This document shows, in pieces, positions 23,494 through 34,148 of a stretch of DNA of 64,000 bases. Where the stretch lies: contig CBFFRP010000418.1 in assembly GCA_965644295.1 (NCBI GenBank), positions 62,001 to 126,000 on the forward strand, given 5' to 3'. The DNA comes from Paraphysomonas bandaiensis (lineage: Eukaryota > Chrysophyceae). The first letter of the stretch is position 1. Each line of letters opens with the position of its first letter. The notes beneath the pieces were generated by a model that saw only the letters and a program-made list of their open reading frames with translations, made no database searches and had not been told where the DNA came from. A program made the translations under genes and the position numbers.

Positions 23494-25499
23494 ATGAAAC
23501 CTTCTCAAACATCCAAACTCCGTCCAAGTCGGTTCTCTTACTCCTCAATCGACTCCTCCGTGTCCTCCTCCTCATCAGACAGCATCTCCACTCCTCTCAT
23601 ACGTACATACAGTAAACGTCTATTTAAAGACTCCACATCCAATCTCCTCAACCTCACACATCCTCCACCCATCCGCACCACCTCTCAGGAGATGGATATC
23701 GATGACATGGACCTATCGAACCCTGTGTATGTGGATATCCTTAAGATAGAGTTCTTCTCACTGGGCTGTGCGAGTGGAGCCGCTATACAGATGTTTGTTG
23801 TCTCAGTTCTACTCATGTTTGTCTCTTATTCACAGGTAACTCTCATTATCACTTCTCTCTATCAACTGTCTCATTCTTATGATGTCGTCTGGTAACTGTA
23901 CAGCACTCTGGACCGCTGCTTGAGTTGTCGCATGAGTACTATGCGGTCTTTCGTTGCATGTTTTTCATTGCATTCTTTTTCTCGCTATATGGCGGGAATC
24001 TCTTCTTATGGAGGAGAGCCAAGATTGAGTATCGTTCCGTACTTGGTGTGTCTTCTTCCCACACGTATAGATTTGTGCTTAGAGGAGCTGCAAGTTCGGC
24101 ATATATAATGTTCAGTTGTTTCATGCTGTATGTGTTAACGATAACTGGCGGCCTTGAAGCACTTGGTACTGGACAGCGTAAAATAAAGCATTTATGGCCT
24201 GCCTTAGCCTTTTTGCTCCCTCTTAGTATATTTTTCTGTCCTTATGATCCTCTCACGAGACCATTCTATGGATCAAGTAAGAGGGGTTACCAACAGAGAG
24301 TTGGTTTGGTGAAAGATTTACTCGCCGTCTTATTTTCTCCGTTCTCTCGACCTACATTTCTGCGAACATTTATTGCTGACACTATGTGTAGCATGCCTAA
24401 GATATTCACTGATTTCCAATATACGGTTTGTATATATGCTACCGGAACTTTCTGGGACACGCAGAATGAATGGTTCGATACCAACAGTATGCACTCCTAC
24501 TCTACTTGCGGGGAAGGGTCGCCAATGTACTCATGGTTTCTTTCTCTTTTGTCTTTTGCACCGTACTATATTCGTCTCATGCAGAGCATACGTTCATGGG
24601 TGGACACTGGAGAGACTAGGCATATGTTTAATGCTTGGAAATATGTACTTTCTCTCTCCGTTACAGGGCTTGCCCTGGCGCATAAAATATATCCAACGAT
24701 ACCATTTTTGAACGCAGCATGGTAAGTACATTCTATGTGTTCATGATATAGACTCATCTGTGTTTATCGATTTGGAGACATTGCTTGTTTCTTGTTCATG
24801 CTTAATTTTGATACGTGTTGCAACCCATAGGTTCACCGTAAGTACGATAACAACGTTATACTGCTTTTATTGGGATGTGGTGATGGATTGGTACGTGCGG
24901 CTTTCATCGCTATCTCATATCTGGTACAACATATCACTGCTTCTGTGCCTAGGGGGCTAGGGTCCACGACTTCTAGTTATTTTTTGCTGAGAGAGGAACT
25001 GCACTTCTCTCCTCCTACGTACTATACTGTAAGAGCTACAAGTCCACATGGACCGTCTTATATGCTTTTATAGGCTATAATCTTGGACCTCGTCATGCGC
25101 CTTGGTTGGGCTATCCTGATATCTCCTTCTCAGACGTATGTACAGCAGCATGTAATCTTACTCCTTGGGTGTGTTGAGCTTCTACGCCGCTGCATGTGGG
25201 CTGTATTCCGTGTTGAATGGGAGTGGATAAAGATACGCGACAAGACGGTGAAAGAATCTGAGATGGAGCTCACCGGAGAAAATTTGATAAGGTAATGGCA
25301 TATGAATGTATAGATATATTTGCAATCCTCGAGATCGAGGCTACCGATGTGCTCTTGGTATATTCTATGCATGAGTCTTTTGAAATGATCGATTTTATCA
25401 TGTAGGGCAAGTGGAGATAGCGAAGACTCAGATATCGACTCACAAGAGGCTATCTACGTCCTCGATGATGGTGAAAATAAATCTGTCAAATATTTATAG
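23494..25499 (+). CDS. EXS-domain multi-pass membrane protein (SYG1/XPR1/ERD1 family)
   Basis: Six exons: 23494-23835, 23904-24721, 24831-24890, 24953-25028, 25074-25291 and 25406-25499, with introns of 68, 109, 62, 45 and 114 nt; predicted 535 aa. All joins keep frame and restore the EXS consensus: YCFYWDVVMDW, then LREELHFSPPTYYT, then LDLVMRLGWAILISPSQ, then CVELLRRCMWAVFRVEWEW. An earlier part has hydrophobic helices and FCPYDPLTRP. In XPR1/SYG1 this domain forms the phosphate export channel; in yeast Erd1 an EXS-only protein acts in Golgi phosphate recycling and glycosyltransferase retention. Here the N-terminus is a 70-residue serine-rich low-complexity stretch with no recognisable SPX domain, closer to the ERD1 arrangement. 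The divergent partner is a Golgi-type sugar transporter, consistent with but not proving a Golgi role. Confidence 0.88.
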
Positions 25500-26741
25500 T
25501 ACAGGAGTGAATTATATATTTTGATACCCATTGGGCATACTGTTATATGTAGTTTATTATGGATGTGTAGTTGTTAGACATTACTGCTTTGGAGGTAGTA
25601 TGGAAGCCTTAGTGTTGAGTATAAAATCCTTATACTGTTAGAGTAAATGGAAGTGAATTGTAATTTGAAAAAGTAGCAGACATGTTGCAATACTGTGGTA
25701 TTGTGTTTTGTGTTTATACGTTTATACCATATGAACGCGCATGATAATGTTGAAAAGTTATCAACATGGAAATAGATATGACGAGGAAATGTGTGATTTC
25801 CCTATATGTTAATCTTATCAGCAATAACTTCGTACAATTTGTACATATTCTCGGTCATGTATGTCTTATTATCAGTAATAGGCTTTTAAGAGTCAGAACT
25901 AATTTAGCATTGCAATTAAACGAACTAGTGCTTAACTCTAATATTCTACTATTTAGCGCTACGAAAGCTGCTTACATCTGATGACTTCAGGACTTTGAGT
26001 CCTTAAGGTAAACAACCCGGATGCTTGACCTCAGCAGGCAGCCCAATACCCTGGGTACTCATGAGGTGGGCCCTGTCCCGGATGCCTGTTTATTCGTCAG
26101 GGCCCAAAGACGTCTACACAAGTGAGTTAATTTCCTGGAGAAATGTCTCCGGTACTTATCCCCCACAAGGCCACGAAAAGGTGCAAGTCCGACTTTATTG
26201 AGAGTATTATGAACGAGAAAGGAGAGTGTTACCTGACTTAGTGACTGATTCCTACAAATACTTTGCCCAATTTATACCATAATTTAATATCTTTTCATCT
26301 AGAATATCCTGTACAGACAGTATATTTAGTGCAAATACGTTTTACTACCATTTCGTTGTTTTTTATATGTTAGGACACAGTAGTTATTGTACATCTTGTC
26401 ACGTATTTCAACACACATATTGACCCAATATTATTGTCACTTGGCACACATAAACAAAATTAAAGGTTAAGCATATCATATATTGTTTCGGGCTCTGTTT
26501 ACATGAAATATGCAACGTCTAGTATAATTTTCTACCAGCACAGCGATGGTTTAATTCTAAGATGGCTGGAACACAATTGCTGTCTTAAAACGCCGTACAC
26601 GGACACTGTGCTTTCCATTCGCAAAGACATTGGATTGATGATATAATAAATTAAAGTTACTGTACAAATTAGAAAACTGCATTACAGTTATGTGATAAAT
26701 ACAACATATGTACCACTTAACCAACAAACATAGCCAAAAAT
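25500..26741. other. Convergent spacer with an embedded structured GC-rich island
   Basis: Tail-to-tail spacer between the EXS gene and the coiled-coil gene. It is AT-rich except for 25978-26220, described separately. No protein-coding gene is supported. Confidence 0.5.
25925..26220. repeat. Dispersed-repeat boundary plus hairpin-rich GC island (possible structured RNA)
   Basis: 25925-25978 resembles 63735-63775 (shared CTACTATTTAGCGCTA and GAAGCTGCTT-type sequence). Next comes a GC-rich stretch with several perfect stems: AGGACT/AGTCCT (25989-25994 with 25998-26003), CCTCA/TGAGG (26029-26033 with 26062-26066) enclosing CCCA/TGGG, GGGCCCTG/CAGGGCCC (26068-26075 with 26098-26105), and GGAGA/TCTCC (26137-26141 with 26146-26150). 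GGTGCAAGTCC near 26190 is one base from a tRNA-type B box. The pattern suggests a transcribed structured RNA or a SINE-like element; I recognise no known RNA family, and strand is unknown. Confidence 0.45.
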
Positions 26742-29087
26742 CTAGCAATGTAGACCTTTGCGCTTACCTAAAAGTTTCTTACGCAGAAGGATCTCGCGCA
26801 GCAGGCCAGCTTTCCGAACCCCATCAGAAACATTAGTAAGAATGCTTTCCAATTCTGTGTGTTCGTGTTGGATAGGTGGTCTCTGTGCAAGCTGAGATCG
26901 GAGGTGGCTAGAATCGCTACAATGTCGCTCTTCAACTTCTTCCTCGCAATCATCACTTCCTCTCCAGGGAGGCAAACGCACCAACACACCATCTTCCGCA
27001 ACAACCACTCCCTTTTCTAGTCCAGGAAGTGAGACAGGCATGTACGAGGTCTTTTTTATACCCCATCGACTTTTACGTCGCCGGCCTTTCGCCCGAAGCC
27101 GTGCCCGCTCTACCATTAAACTAGTTCTATTTTCACTCAGGCGTCTCGCCCTCTCTATCATACGACTGCGTAGATCCTCGAGCTCCATTTGCTCACGCCC
27201 TGTTTCCAGGCGTTTCTCCCACGTTCTTAAGTTGGTAGCAAGTTTCTCCTCGACACACATGAGTTGGCACTCCACCGCACATACAGCCGCGTCTAGTTCC
27301 TTACAGCTTACTCTACAAGCGACAAGAAAAGCCCTTTCCTTATCCATATCGCCTATATCCTGCTTTGAAAGACGGGTGGGGTTCAACAGTTCTGCCGACA
27401 GCGCACATAGTCTGCTCAAACGGTACTCGGTGCTGTCAAGCGCAGACCTTAATAACGTAGCGTTCTGAGCCCCCCATCCAGTTCTTAAAAGTACCCTGAC
27501 GTGCTCCATTGTACGCTGTGTACCCAGCAGATGCATCACAAGGCCTTCTCCCACTGATTCGAGTACACTGCAAGCATAGGATAACTCCTCGCACTGAGAG
27601 GTGGCCAGACCCATCGGCAAGTATATGCTGGACCCCTCCGACAAAGGGGATATATATTGCACGAGTCTTCCTCGAACCCATTCTTTAAGTTTCACCATGT
27701 AGTTATAAATAACCTCAGCAGAGCCACCCAGATTTCCCACGTGTTCTGAGTATCTCTCAAGTTGTTTTTCTAGTACCTCCATTGTACGCACCAACAGCAA
27801 GCACGACTCGAGGAAGGGACGTACCTTCTGACACTCAGTGATAACCATTGTAGCACATGATACCACATCGCCATTTCTCGCTCTTACTCTTTCCATGCTG
27901 GCCCAAATACCTACACTCTTTTTCACAGCCACATTGACGGCCGAGGACACAACACCGTCACCATCCATGGCATGGAGGTATTGCTCCATGGCCTTCTGCT
28001 CCTGGATGAAGCCTTCCGCCTTACTAATAGCCTTATCTTGTTCTATTCGTACTCTTTCTACTTCCCGTCTATTCCGGAGAGCAGCCAGTGACTCTTCGGC
28101 TTCACGTAAACTATTAACTGCCAATGCCAGTTCTCTTCTTGCTTTCCGTACCTCGTTTAGGTGATGTGGATTCACTCCCGCCTTCTTCAGTACATCCCCA
28201 GCATACCTTCGCACCTCCTCACCATCAATGCCATCAGATTCTACACTAAGTGATTTCTGTGCCTCCTTTCGAGCTGCTTCGGCCTCCACCTCCCACTGTT
28301 GCAGTTGGTCGGCCAGGACCCGTCGTTTTTCAGCTCGCTCTTTTCGTCTATGGCTGCGCAAGAATCCGTCACGGTCCAGTTCCACTCTAAGTGGTAGCAT
28401 TCGTACCTCACCAGAAGAGGATGTTGGACACACAACCAGGGTGTAATACACCATGCCACTCTTCTCCACAGGTGCGGAATCTGCGCAGGCTAATACGGAG
28501 AGTGCCCTCATTAAATCCTCGAAGGAACGCAGCCGTATACAAACACTTGCTAGTAGTCCCATGTCGCGGTTTGGATCACAAACTACTTCCATTCTCTCTA
28601 TCACATTTTCACCAGCAAGTCTTTCCACAGCGAGCCACAGGTCTTGTCCGTCGGATACCTCCACAGTCCCTTCCAATCCACAGGCACGCACAGGCACTCC
28701 ATGCAGCCATATCGAGCGATTCTTTTGTGCATAACTCTTATCCTTCTCACTTATCATTGCAAGAGGGTGTATTGCGAGATGCATTCGCATCTGATTGCCG
28801 CCAATAACATGCACTCTATGGCTCATATGGTTGCAGTGGTCTGCTAATCGTAACGCCTCATCGATCAGTCCAACGATCACCTCACATCCCTCATCTTTAT
28901 GATCCAGAGCCATTGCAGGGGTCACACCAGCACTCCTTGCAAGATCATATCCATATTTTCTTATATCCCAACTCGTGAGGCGTGTTTGAGTGTGTATGTT
29001 GGAAGGGAGGAGCAGCAGATCGATAGTTGGGAGATTATAGAGAGAGAAACACACACAGGAGTAGAGGGGGGCTTTGAGGGGAGTCAT
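26742..29087 (-). CDS. Large coiled-coil protein of unknown function
   Basis: A single open frame of 781 residues on the minus strand; I do not recognise the family. Residues 1-58 read like translated leader (CVCFSLYNLPTIDLLLLPSN), so the true start may be Met59 at 28913, before ALDHKDEGCEVI. An N-terminal globular-looking part (to about 240) is followed by long charged, heptad-like segments: RRKERAEKRRVLADQLQQWE, then a stretch rich in E/R/L to about residue 370. A helical middle and a basic stretch (RARLRAKGRRRKSR) precede an acidic C-terminal patch (DDCEEEVEE). No transmembrane segment, signal or catalytic motif is apparent. The antisense ORFs across it are shadows. A GTAAGC donor-like site seven codons before the stop raises the possibility of a further 3' exon. 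It shares a divergent promoter with the acid phosphatase gene. Confidence 0.75.
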   Translation of the reverse strand: MTPLKAPLYSCVCFSLYNLPTIDLLLLPSNIHTQTRLTSWDIRKYGYDLARSAGVTPAMALDHKDEGCEVIVGLIDEALRLADHCNHMSHRVHVIGGNQMRMHLAIHPLAMISEKDKSYAQKNRSIWLHGVPVRACGLEGTVEVSDGQDLWLAVERLAGENVIERMEVVCDPNRDMGLLASVCIRLRSFEDLMRALSVLACADSAPVEKSGMVYYTLVVCPTSSSGEVRMLPLRVELDRDGFLRSHRRKERAEKRRVLADQLQQWEVEAEAARKEAQKSLSVESDGIDGEEVRRYAGDVLKKAGVNPHHLNEVRKARRELALAVNSLREAEESLAALRNRREVERVRIEQDKAISKAEGFIQEQKAMEQYLHAMDGDGVVSSAVNVAVKKSVGIWASMERVRARNGDVVSCATMVITECQKVRPFLESCLLLVRTMEVLEKQLERYSEHVGNLGGSAEVIYNYMVKLKEWVRGRLVQYISPLSEGSSIYLPMGLATSQCEELSYACSVLESVGEGLVMHLLGTQRTMEHVRVLLRTGWGAQNATLLRSALDSTEYRLSRLCALSAELLNPTRLSKQDIGDMDKERAFLVACRVSCKELDAAVCAVECQLMCVEEKLATNLRTWEKRLETGREQMELEDLRSRMIERARRLSENRTSLMVERARLRAKGRRRKSRWGIKKTSYMPVSLPGLEKGVVVAEDGVLVRLPPWRGSDDCEEEVEERHCSDSSHLRSQLAQRPPIQHEHTELESILTNVSDGVRKAGLLREILLRKKLLGKRKGLHC

Positions 29088-29556
29088 GGGGATAGGAGGA
29101 GCTAAGGGGGCATGGGGGAGTGATGTAAATAACTATCAAATAGTTTAACCATGTAAGAATATGCGTGTATATATGTGTGTATATATGTGTGTGTATGTGT
29201 ATATATGTACAGGAGGGGCATGTATAGTGTGATATGTACTGCTGTACGTGTGTAGAGGTAGAGAGGTACAGTACTGTAGAGAGGAGATCATCCATATTCT
29301 CAGAACACCCATTTCAACAATCCAGAAGTACCTGTTCGAAAAAAATATTTTTTGGGACTAAAAAACTCAATACGTTTGTACTATATGAGACTGTGACAAA
29401 TATGTCACGTAAAATAATTTTTGCATACAAAATTACACTCTGTTCATATAGAGTACTTCAGTACTCTGCTGCTGTACATGTACGTGTGTACTCCTAGAGT
29501 CTGATAGTGGGATGAGGTGTCCATCATACCAGTGACTCATTCATCACTATTAAACC
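29088..29556. promoter_or_regulatory. Shared divergent promoter region, coiled-coil gene / acid phosphatase gene
   Basis: Start codons are 469 bp apart. Contains TG microsatellite (29160-29210), GTACTGCTGTAC at 29236-29247, TACAGTACTGTAG at about 29267, an A-run/T-run foldback (GAAAAAAATATTTTTTGG, about 29338), and CTGCTGCTGTACATG at about 29468. These are the same ingredients as in the other divergent intervals. Confidence 0.5.
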
Positions 29557-31499
29557 ATGTATAAACTAAACCATTCCCTCCTCTATCGCAAGTGGTTATG
29601 GATCACCACTGTGCTAGTGTTAGGCACCTCTCTGCTGTGTTTTATCCTGTACTTATCGATGGAATCTATTGATACAGAGGGTTCATATGAGGGGCCTGTT
29701 CATTGCAGTCATTCACATGCTAATGACCCTCATGTGGATTGTTTTAAGGGTAGAACATATGAATACTGTTCATTTGATGATCCCAGTGGACTGGAGGGTA
29801 TGCGGGGTGTGTCTGATGAATGGATATTGCATCATGTTATTGTTAATGTGCGACACGGAGACAGAACCTCTCTGCACACTATAGGTAACACCTCACTCCC
29901 CTCATACCACATCTCATAGTGTATGGTATTTTGTTCAGATGGAGCTAAAGGAGAGACAAAGGATGGAGTGTATCGCGGCCGGGCTGGTGAGTGATACTGT
30001 GTGGTATGCCTACGACAAGTTATTGTCTGTCTGCAGATGTACTGGACCTAAGAGAGGCGTATGGATTAAGTGATGTCCGTACGTATGAATTAAATCCATT
30101 AGATGGTGACGAGGATTTAAAACGTGTGAACCCACTCGAAACACTTCTTTCCATCCCCGATAGAGCCTTGGCTCAAGGGCAACTGACCTCACATGGATTC
30201 AAGCAGCTACTTACCTTAGGAGCTCATCTACGGAGCGCTTACAAGCCTTTGGTAGATAAGGTTGCCCAGGATTTGAAGTCTTTACTAGCGGTACGCTCCA
30301 CCAACTACGACAGAACTATTCAGGTAGATAGAAGTGCTATATACACGTGATTTTCTCAACGATTCGTTCAGAGCGCGGCAGGTCTGGTTGCGGGGATGTT
30401 TCCTGGTGTAAGTAGTATACTACACCTTTTCATTATTCGCTGACATTAGGTATTTATGACTAGAAAGAAGGCATTCCTATTGCCTATCATCCCGATGAGA
30501 AAAAAGAGGTTATGCTTGGGAGCGTCAGACACGGCGATTCCCGAGGTATAGTGCTACACGAAAATGGGGAAGCTACAAATGTTGGATGCGAGAGAGCAAA
30601 GCTAGTAAATCAGAAAATGAAGGCATCTGTATGTGTTATCGCTGCATTTATATGTATTGCTCACGTATAGGTGTGATGGAATCAGGGATACCCTCCAGTG
30701 GGCCGAGAAGAGTATGATGAGATTGTATCTTTATTTGGAGAGGAATCCATGGCTCAGGTGCGTTTAAATCATGCATTTGCTTTTGGCATTCCCACGTAAT
30801 TTGCTTTTGTGGTATACCATACAGTTTTCCACCACTGAGCGGATTACGGACGTCGTCGATGCTATATTGCCTCGATATTGCCATGGGGAGGCTTACCAGT
30901 GTGGAGATAAGGGTCAATGTGTAACGCACAAACTCCTAGAGAGTCTTATGGTATGTATCCCGGGTTTGGTGGTCTGAGAGTCAATTGTGTGTCAGGAGGA
31001 TGCCGACAGAGCCTTCTGTGAGGCGTATACCAGCCCTGTAGGGGGACGAGAATTTACAATGCTAGATATGTTTCCTTTCATGAAGGAGGTACGAGGTGCT
31101 CTTCTAATGGCATCCGAAACTGAAAAGGGTGGCATTCAAGTCTTTGCTGGGCACGATACTGTTATAGCACCAGTGTTATCTGCTCTTGGTGTGTATGGGC
31201 ACCCTTCAATATGTGCGTGGCCTCCGTACGCAAGTAGAATAACCTTTGAGCTTTGGACACCATCATCACAGAGCAAGAGCAGGTGGTACATCAGATTGAT
31301 GTACAATGGTAAGGATGTTACGGGTTTAGTACCATCGTGTCAGTCCCCTTTGTCAATCACCAACTCAGACAGGAAGACAGACAGAAAGAGTGAGCCTTAC
31401 CTTCTCTGCCCGATGTCTTTATTTTTTAAGCAAATAGATACAATGCTGCACCCTCACACATCTCTTACAGAAGCGTGCGAGGACAAGAAGTATTTCTAG
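29557..31499 (+). CDS. Type II membrane histidine acid phosphatase (ACP2/PXYLP1-like)
   Basis: Eight exons: 29557-29884, 29939-29986, 30037-30323, 30372-30407, 30464-30628, 30686-30757, 30825-30950 and 30996-31499; introns 45-67 nt; predicted 521 aa. A cytosolic basic N-terminus and a hydrophobic segment at about residues 13-34 suggest a type II anchor. The catalytic motif is VRHGDRTS (Arg99, His100), the nucleophile region of the RHGxRxP family, with Ser where the proline usually is. The second motif, VFAGHDTVIAPVLSALGVY, supplies the conserved His-Asp proton donor. The family hydrolyses phosphomonoesters at acid pH; the membrane-anchored members include Golgi xylose phosphatase and lysosomal acid phosphatase. 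Exon 6 was placed at the AG after ATC (30685) because the earlier AG gives a stop codon. Small exons of 36 and 48 nt are present. Confidence 0.85.
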
Positions 31500-32422
31500 A
31501 TCTCAAGGGTGTATGTTTTACCACGTGCATTGGCAAGCAGCGACAGAATGATGTTTTATAGTATTATACGTTACAGTTATGTCTCTCTTGTTCATAAAGT
31601 TCTATATTTTGCGTGGAGCTATTATATGGTCATAAATTAATTTCGTTTTATCCTGAGGTGCAATATCTATGAAGTGAATAACATATCATCTAGAAATCTT
31701 ACACATCTCTAAGTAGCACGCAATACGTCAAGTCGGTAGAGCAAAACTTATTACGTCATATTATTGTTAGAATTTACTCATAGTTGTCTTCAGTCAACTT
31801 ATTGCTGAAATTTACTCATGATTATCTTACGTAAAATTGATGATAGATTTCATGTTAGTGATCCAATGTATATCGTTGATATAGAAAGTAAAAGGGCATG
31901 AGCTCACGAGTGATGCGTAAAAACACAAGTAGCTCTAAACGCGGAGGAGTCATACTCTTCAGCAAATCAGTCATAACAATCTTATCACTACTGAATAATC
32001 ATTCAACCATACCGATAGCGATATGCAAATGATTCATGCTGCGGTATCAAGTTTGCTTGAAAACCAATTAATTGTTGCACAGTCCTGATGCTCTGATGCT
32101 CTGATGAAGATACAACAAGCACAGTACATTGAAAGTAGTTTGGATTGAACAGATATCTTCAAGTCGTGCAATATGTAACTGTCATCTATATGCACAGCAG
32201 GACACATGCAGATGCAGCACCAGAAGACAGGAGACTATAGAGGTGCTGCATCTGTTCCATCAGGAATTCGTTCAGAGTTATAACGAGAAGCAAGTGAGGA
32301 AAGAGAGAGACCAGAATCACATCTGCATGGATACCACACCACATCACACATCACCCTCTCCTCGGTATCACCAGCAGCAAGCCACCTGAGGCCAACAACC
32401 AATCAAAGGCCTGCATTCCGAT
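31500..32422. other. Intergenic spacer
   Basis: Between the acid phosphatase stop and the long TATG tract. A small TGATGCTC direct repeat (around 32088-32105) is present. No supported gene is seen; the short ORF at 32129-32389 lacks any recognisable feature. Confidence 0.45.
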
Positions 32423-33251
32423 CTGTGTATGTATGTATGTATGTATGTATGTATGTATGTATGTATGTATGTATGTATGTATGTATGTATGTATGTATGT
32501 ATGTATGTATTTATGTATGTATTTATGTATGTATGTATGTATGTATTTTTGTATGTATGTATGTATGTATGTATGTATGTATGTATGTATGTATGTATGT
32601 ATGTATGTATGTATGTATGTATGTATGTATGTATGTAGGTATGTATGTATGTAGGTATGTATGTATGTATGTATGTATGTATGTATGTATGTATGTATGT
32701 ATGTATGTATGTATGTATGTATGTATGTATGTATGTATGTATGTATGTATGTATGTATGTATGTATGTATGTATGTATGTATGTATGTATGTATGTATGT
32801 ATGTATGTATGTATGTATGTATGTATGTATGTATGTATGTATGTATGTATGTATGTATGTATGTATGTATGTATGTATGTATGTATGTATGTATGTATGT
32901 ATGTATGTATGTATGTATGTATGTATGTATGTATGTATGTATGTATGTATGTATGTATGTATGTATGTATGTATGTATGTATGTATGTATGTATGTATGT
33001 ATGTATGTATGTATGTATGTATGTATGTATGTATGTATGTATGTATGTATGTATGTATGTATGTATGTATGTATGTATGTATGTATGTATGTATGTATGT
33101 ATGTATGTATGTATGTATGTATGTATGTATGTATGTATGTATGTATGTATGTATGTATGTATGTATGTATGTATGTATGTATGTATGTATGTATGTATGT
33201 ATGTATGTATGTATGTATGTATGTATGTATGTATGTATGTATGTATGTATG
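32423..33251. repeat. Very long (TATG)n microsatellite, about 830 bp
   Basis: About 205 tetranucleotide units of TATG/GTAT, perfect from about 32653 onward. A few interruptions lie in the 5' third (TTTATG, ATTTTTG, TAGG around 32511-32660). It ends about 130 bp before the RPB8 start codon. It produces long apparent Met-Tyr-Val-Cys reading frames that are artefacts. Exact length may be limited by assembly. Confidence 0.97.
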
Positions 33252-33380
33252 GGTATATCAGTACGGGGTGGAGTGTTGTATGGCTAGTGTGGGTAGTGTG
33301 TGTGGTTACTTATATTAAGTGTAGTTTTTGGAGTTATTTCAATAGCTGTCTCTTCATATTCTTCCTTCTCTGTATCTCTA

Positions 33381-34148
33381 ATGGCTCACGCAATTCTCTT
33401 CGAAGACATCTTCGACATCAAGCAGCTCAATGCAGACGGAAAGAAATTCGAGAGAGGTTCGTATGTGTGTATATATGTGTGTATAGCCATGTGTGTGTAT
33501 AGCTGTGTGTGTATGTGCCTCTCACTGTGTTTTTTCTTCAGTAAACAGACTCCACTGCAAAGGAACGACTTATGATGTTGATTTGGTAGTTGGTGGGTGG
33601 ATTGTGTTGGTGTGTGTGCCTGATAATGCTCTGTATGTCTGTGGAATTAGATGTCAACGCGGAGCTATTCGCAGTGAGAGCGGGAGAGCGCGTTACTGTG
33701 GCTGTTGCAAGGTTTTGATGTGATTGTGGCGAGTTTGTACACTGATGGAGTGTGTTTGCAGCACTCTTGCTATGGACGGTACACCAGATGATGGCCAGTA
33801 CAACCCTTACCCAGGGGTACAACATTAACTTTGTTCAATTATATTTTAATCACTACTCCGTAGCCCTCTCTTCTTGACTCTTATGACTACGCGATGCATG
33901 GCCGTGTATTTAACATAAAGCACAGTGGACAGCAGCACCAGAATGTAGAAGTATCTGCCTCCTTCGGTGGACTTCTGTTTAAGTTAGATGGAGAGCAGGC
34001 GCAGCTCAGCGCCATTGAGGCGGACATGAGGTTAGCACCTGACTGGTTAATTATTTCTTTTGTTTAATGTGTATATCGAAGGGTATTTCTTTTAATGCGC
34101 AGGGGGGGTCTGGACAGCTTTAGCGGCGGAAGCGCTATGGAAATGTAG
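33381..34148 (+). CDS. RPB8: RNA polymerase I/II/III shared subunit RPB8 (ABC14.5)
   Basis: Six exons: 33381-33456, 33542-33592, 33651-33711, 33762-33816, 33864-34030 and 34082-34148; introns 85, 58, 50, 47 and 51 nt; predicted 158 aa. It aligns with RPB8 throughout: ILFEDIFDIKQLNADGKKFE near the start, RLHCKGTTYDVDLVVDVNAE, VAVASTLAMDGTPDDGQYNP, DSYDYAMHGRVFNI, ASFGGLLFKLDGE and the final VFLLMR. RPB8 is an OB-fold subunit common to the three nuclear RNA polymerases. Donor sites were fixed by homology: the exon 2 donor at 33593 yields DLVVDVN, whereas the nearer GT at 33586 would break the frame. The C-terminus is about ten residues longer than usual (RRGGLDSFSGGSAMEM). This is the only gene in the right three quarters of the window without a divergent partner. 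Confidence 0.95.

Noticed and set aside
25979-26010. Hammerhead ribozyme core (CTGATGA followed by a stem)
   Set aside because: The stem is followed by GTAAAC instead of the required GAAA, and no cleavage-site stem pairs around it.
26557-26748. Extra 3' exon of the coiled-coil gene (frame continuing DFWLCLLVKWY)
   Set aside because: Would need a 26-nt intron, shorter than any other here; left as an uncertainty in the gene entry.
32425-33502. Long open frames of Met-Tyr-Val-Cys repeats on the plus strand
   Set aside because: They are translations of the TATG microsatellite, open in three frames at once; no protein-coding signal.
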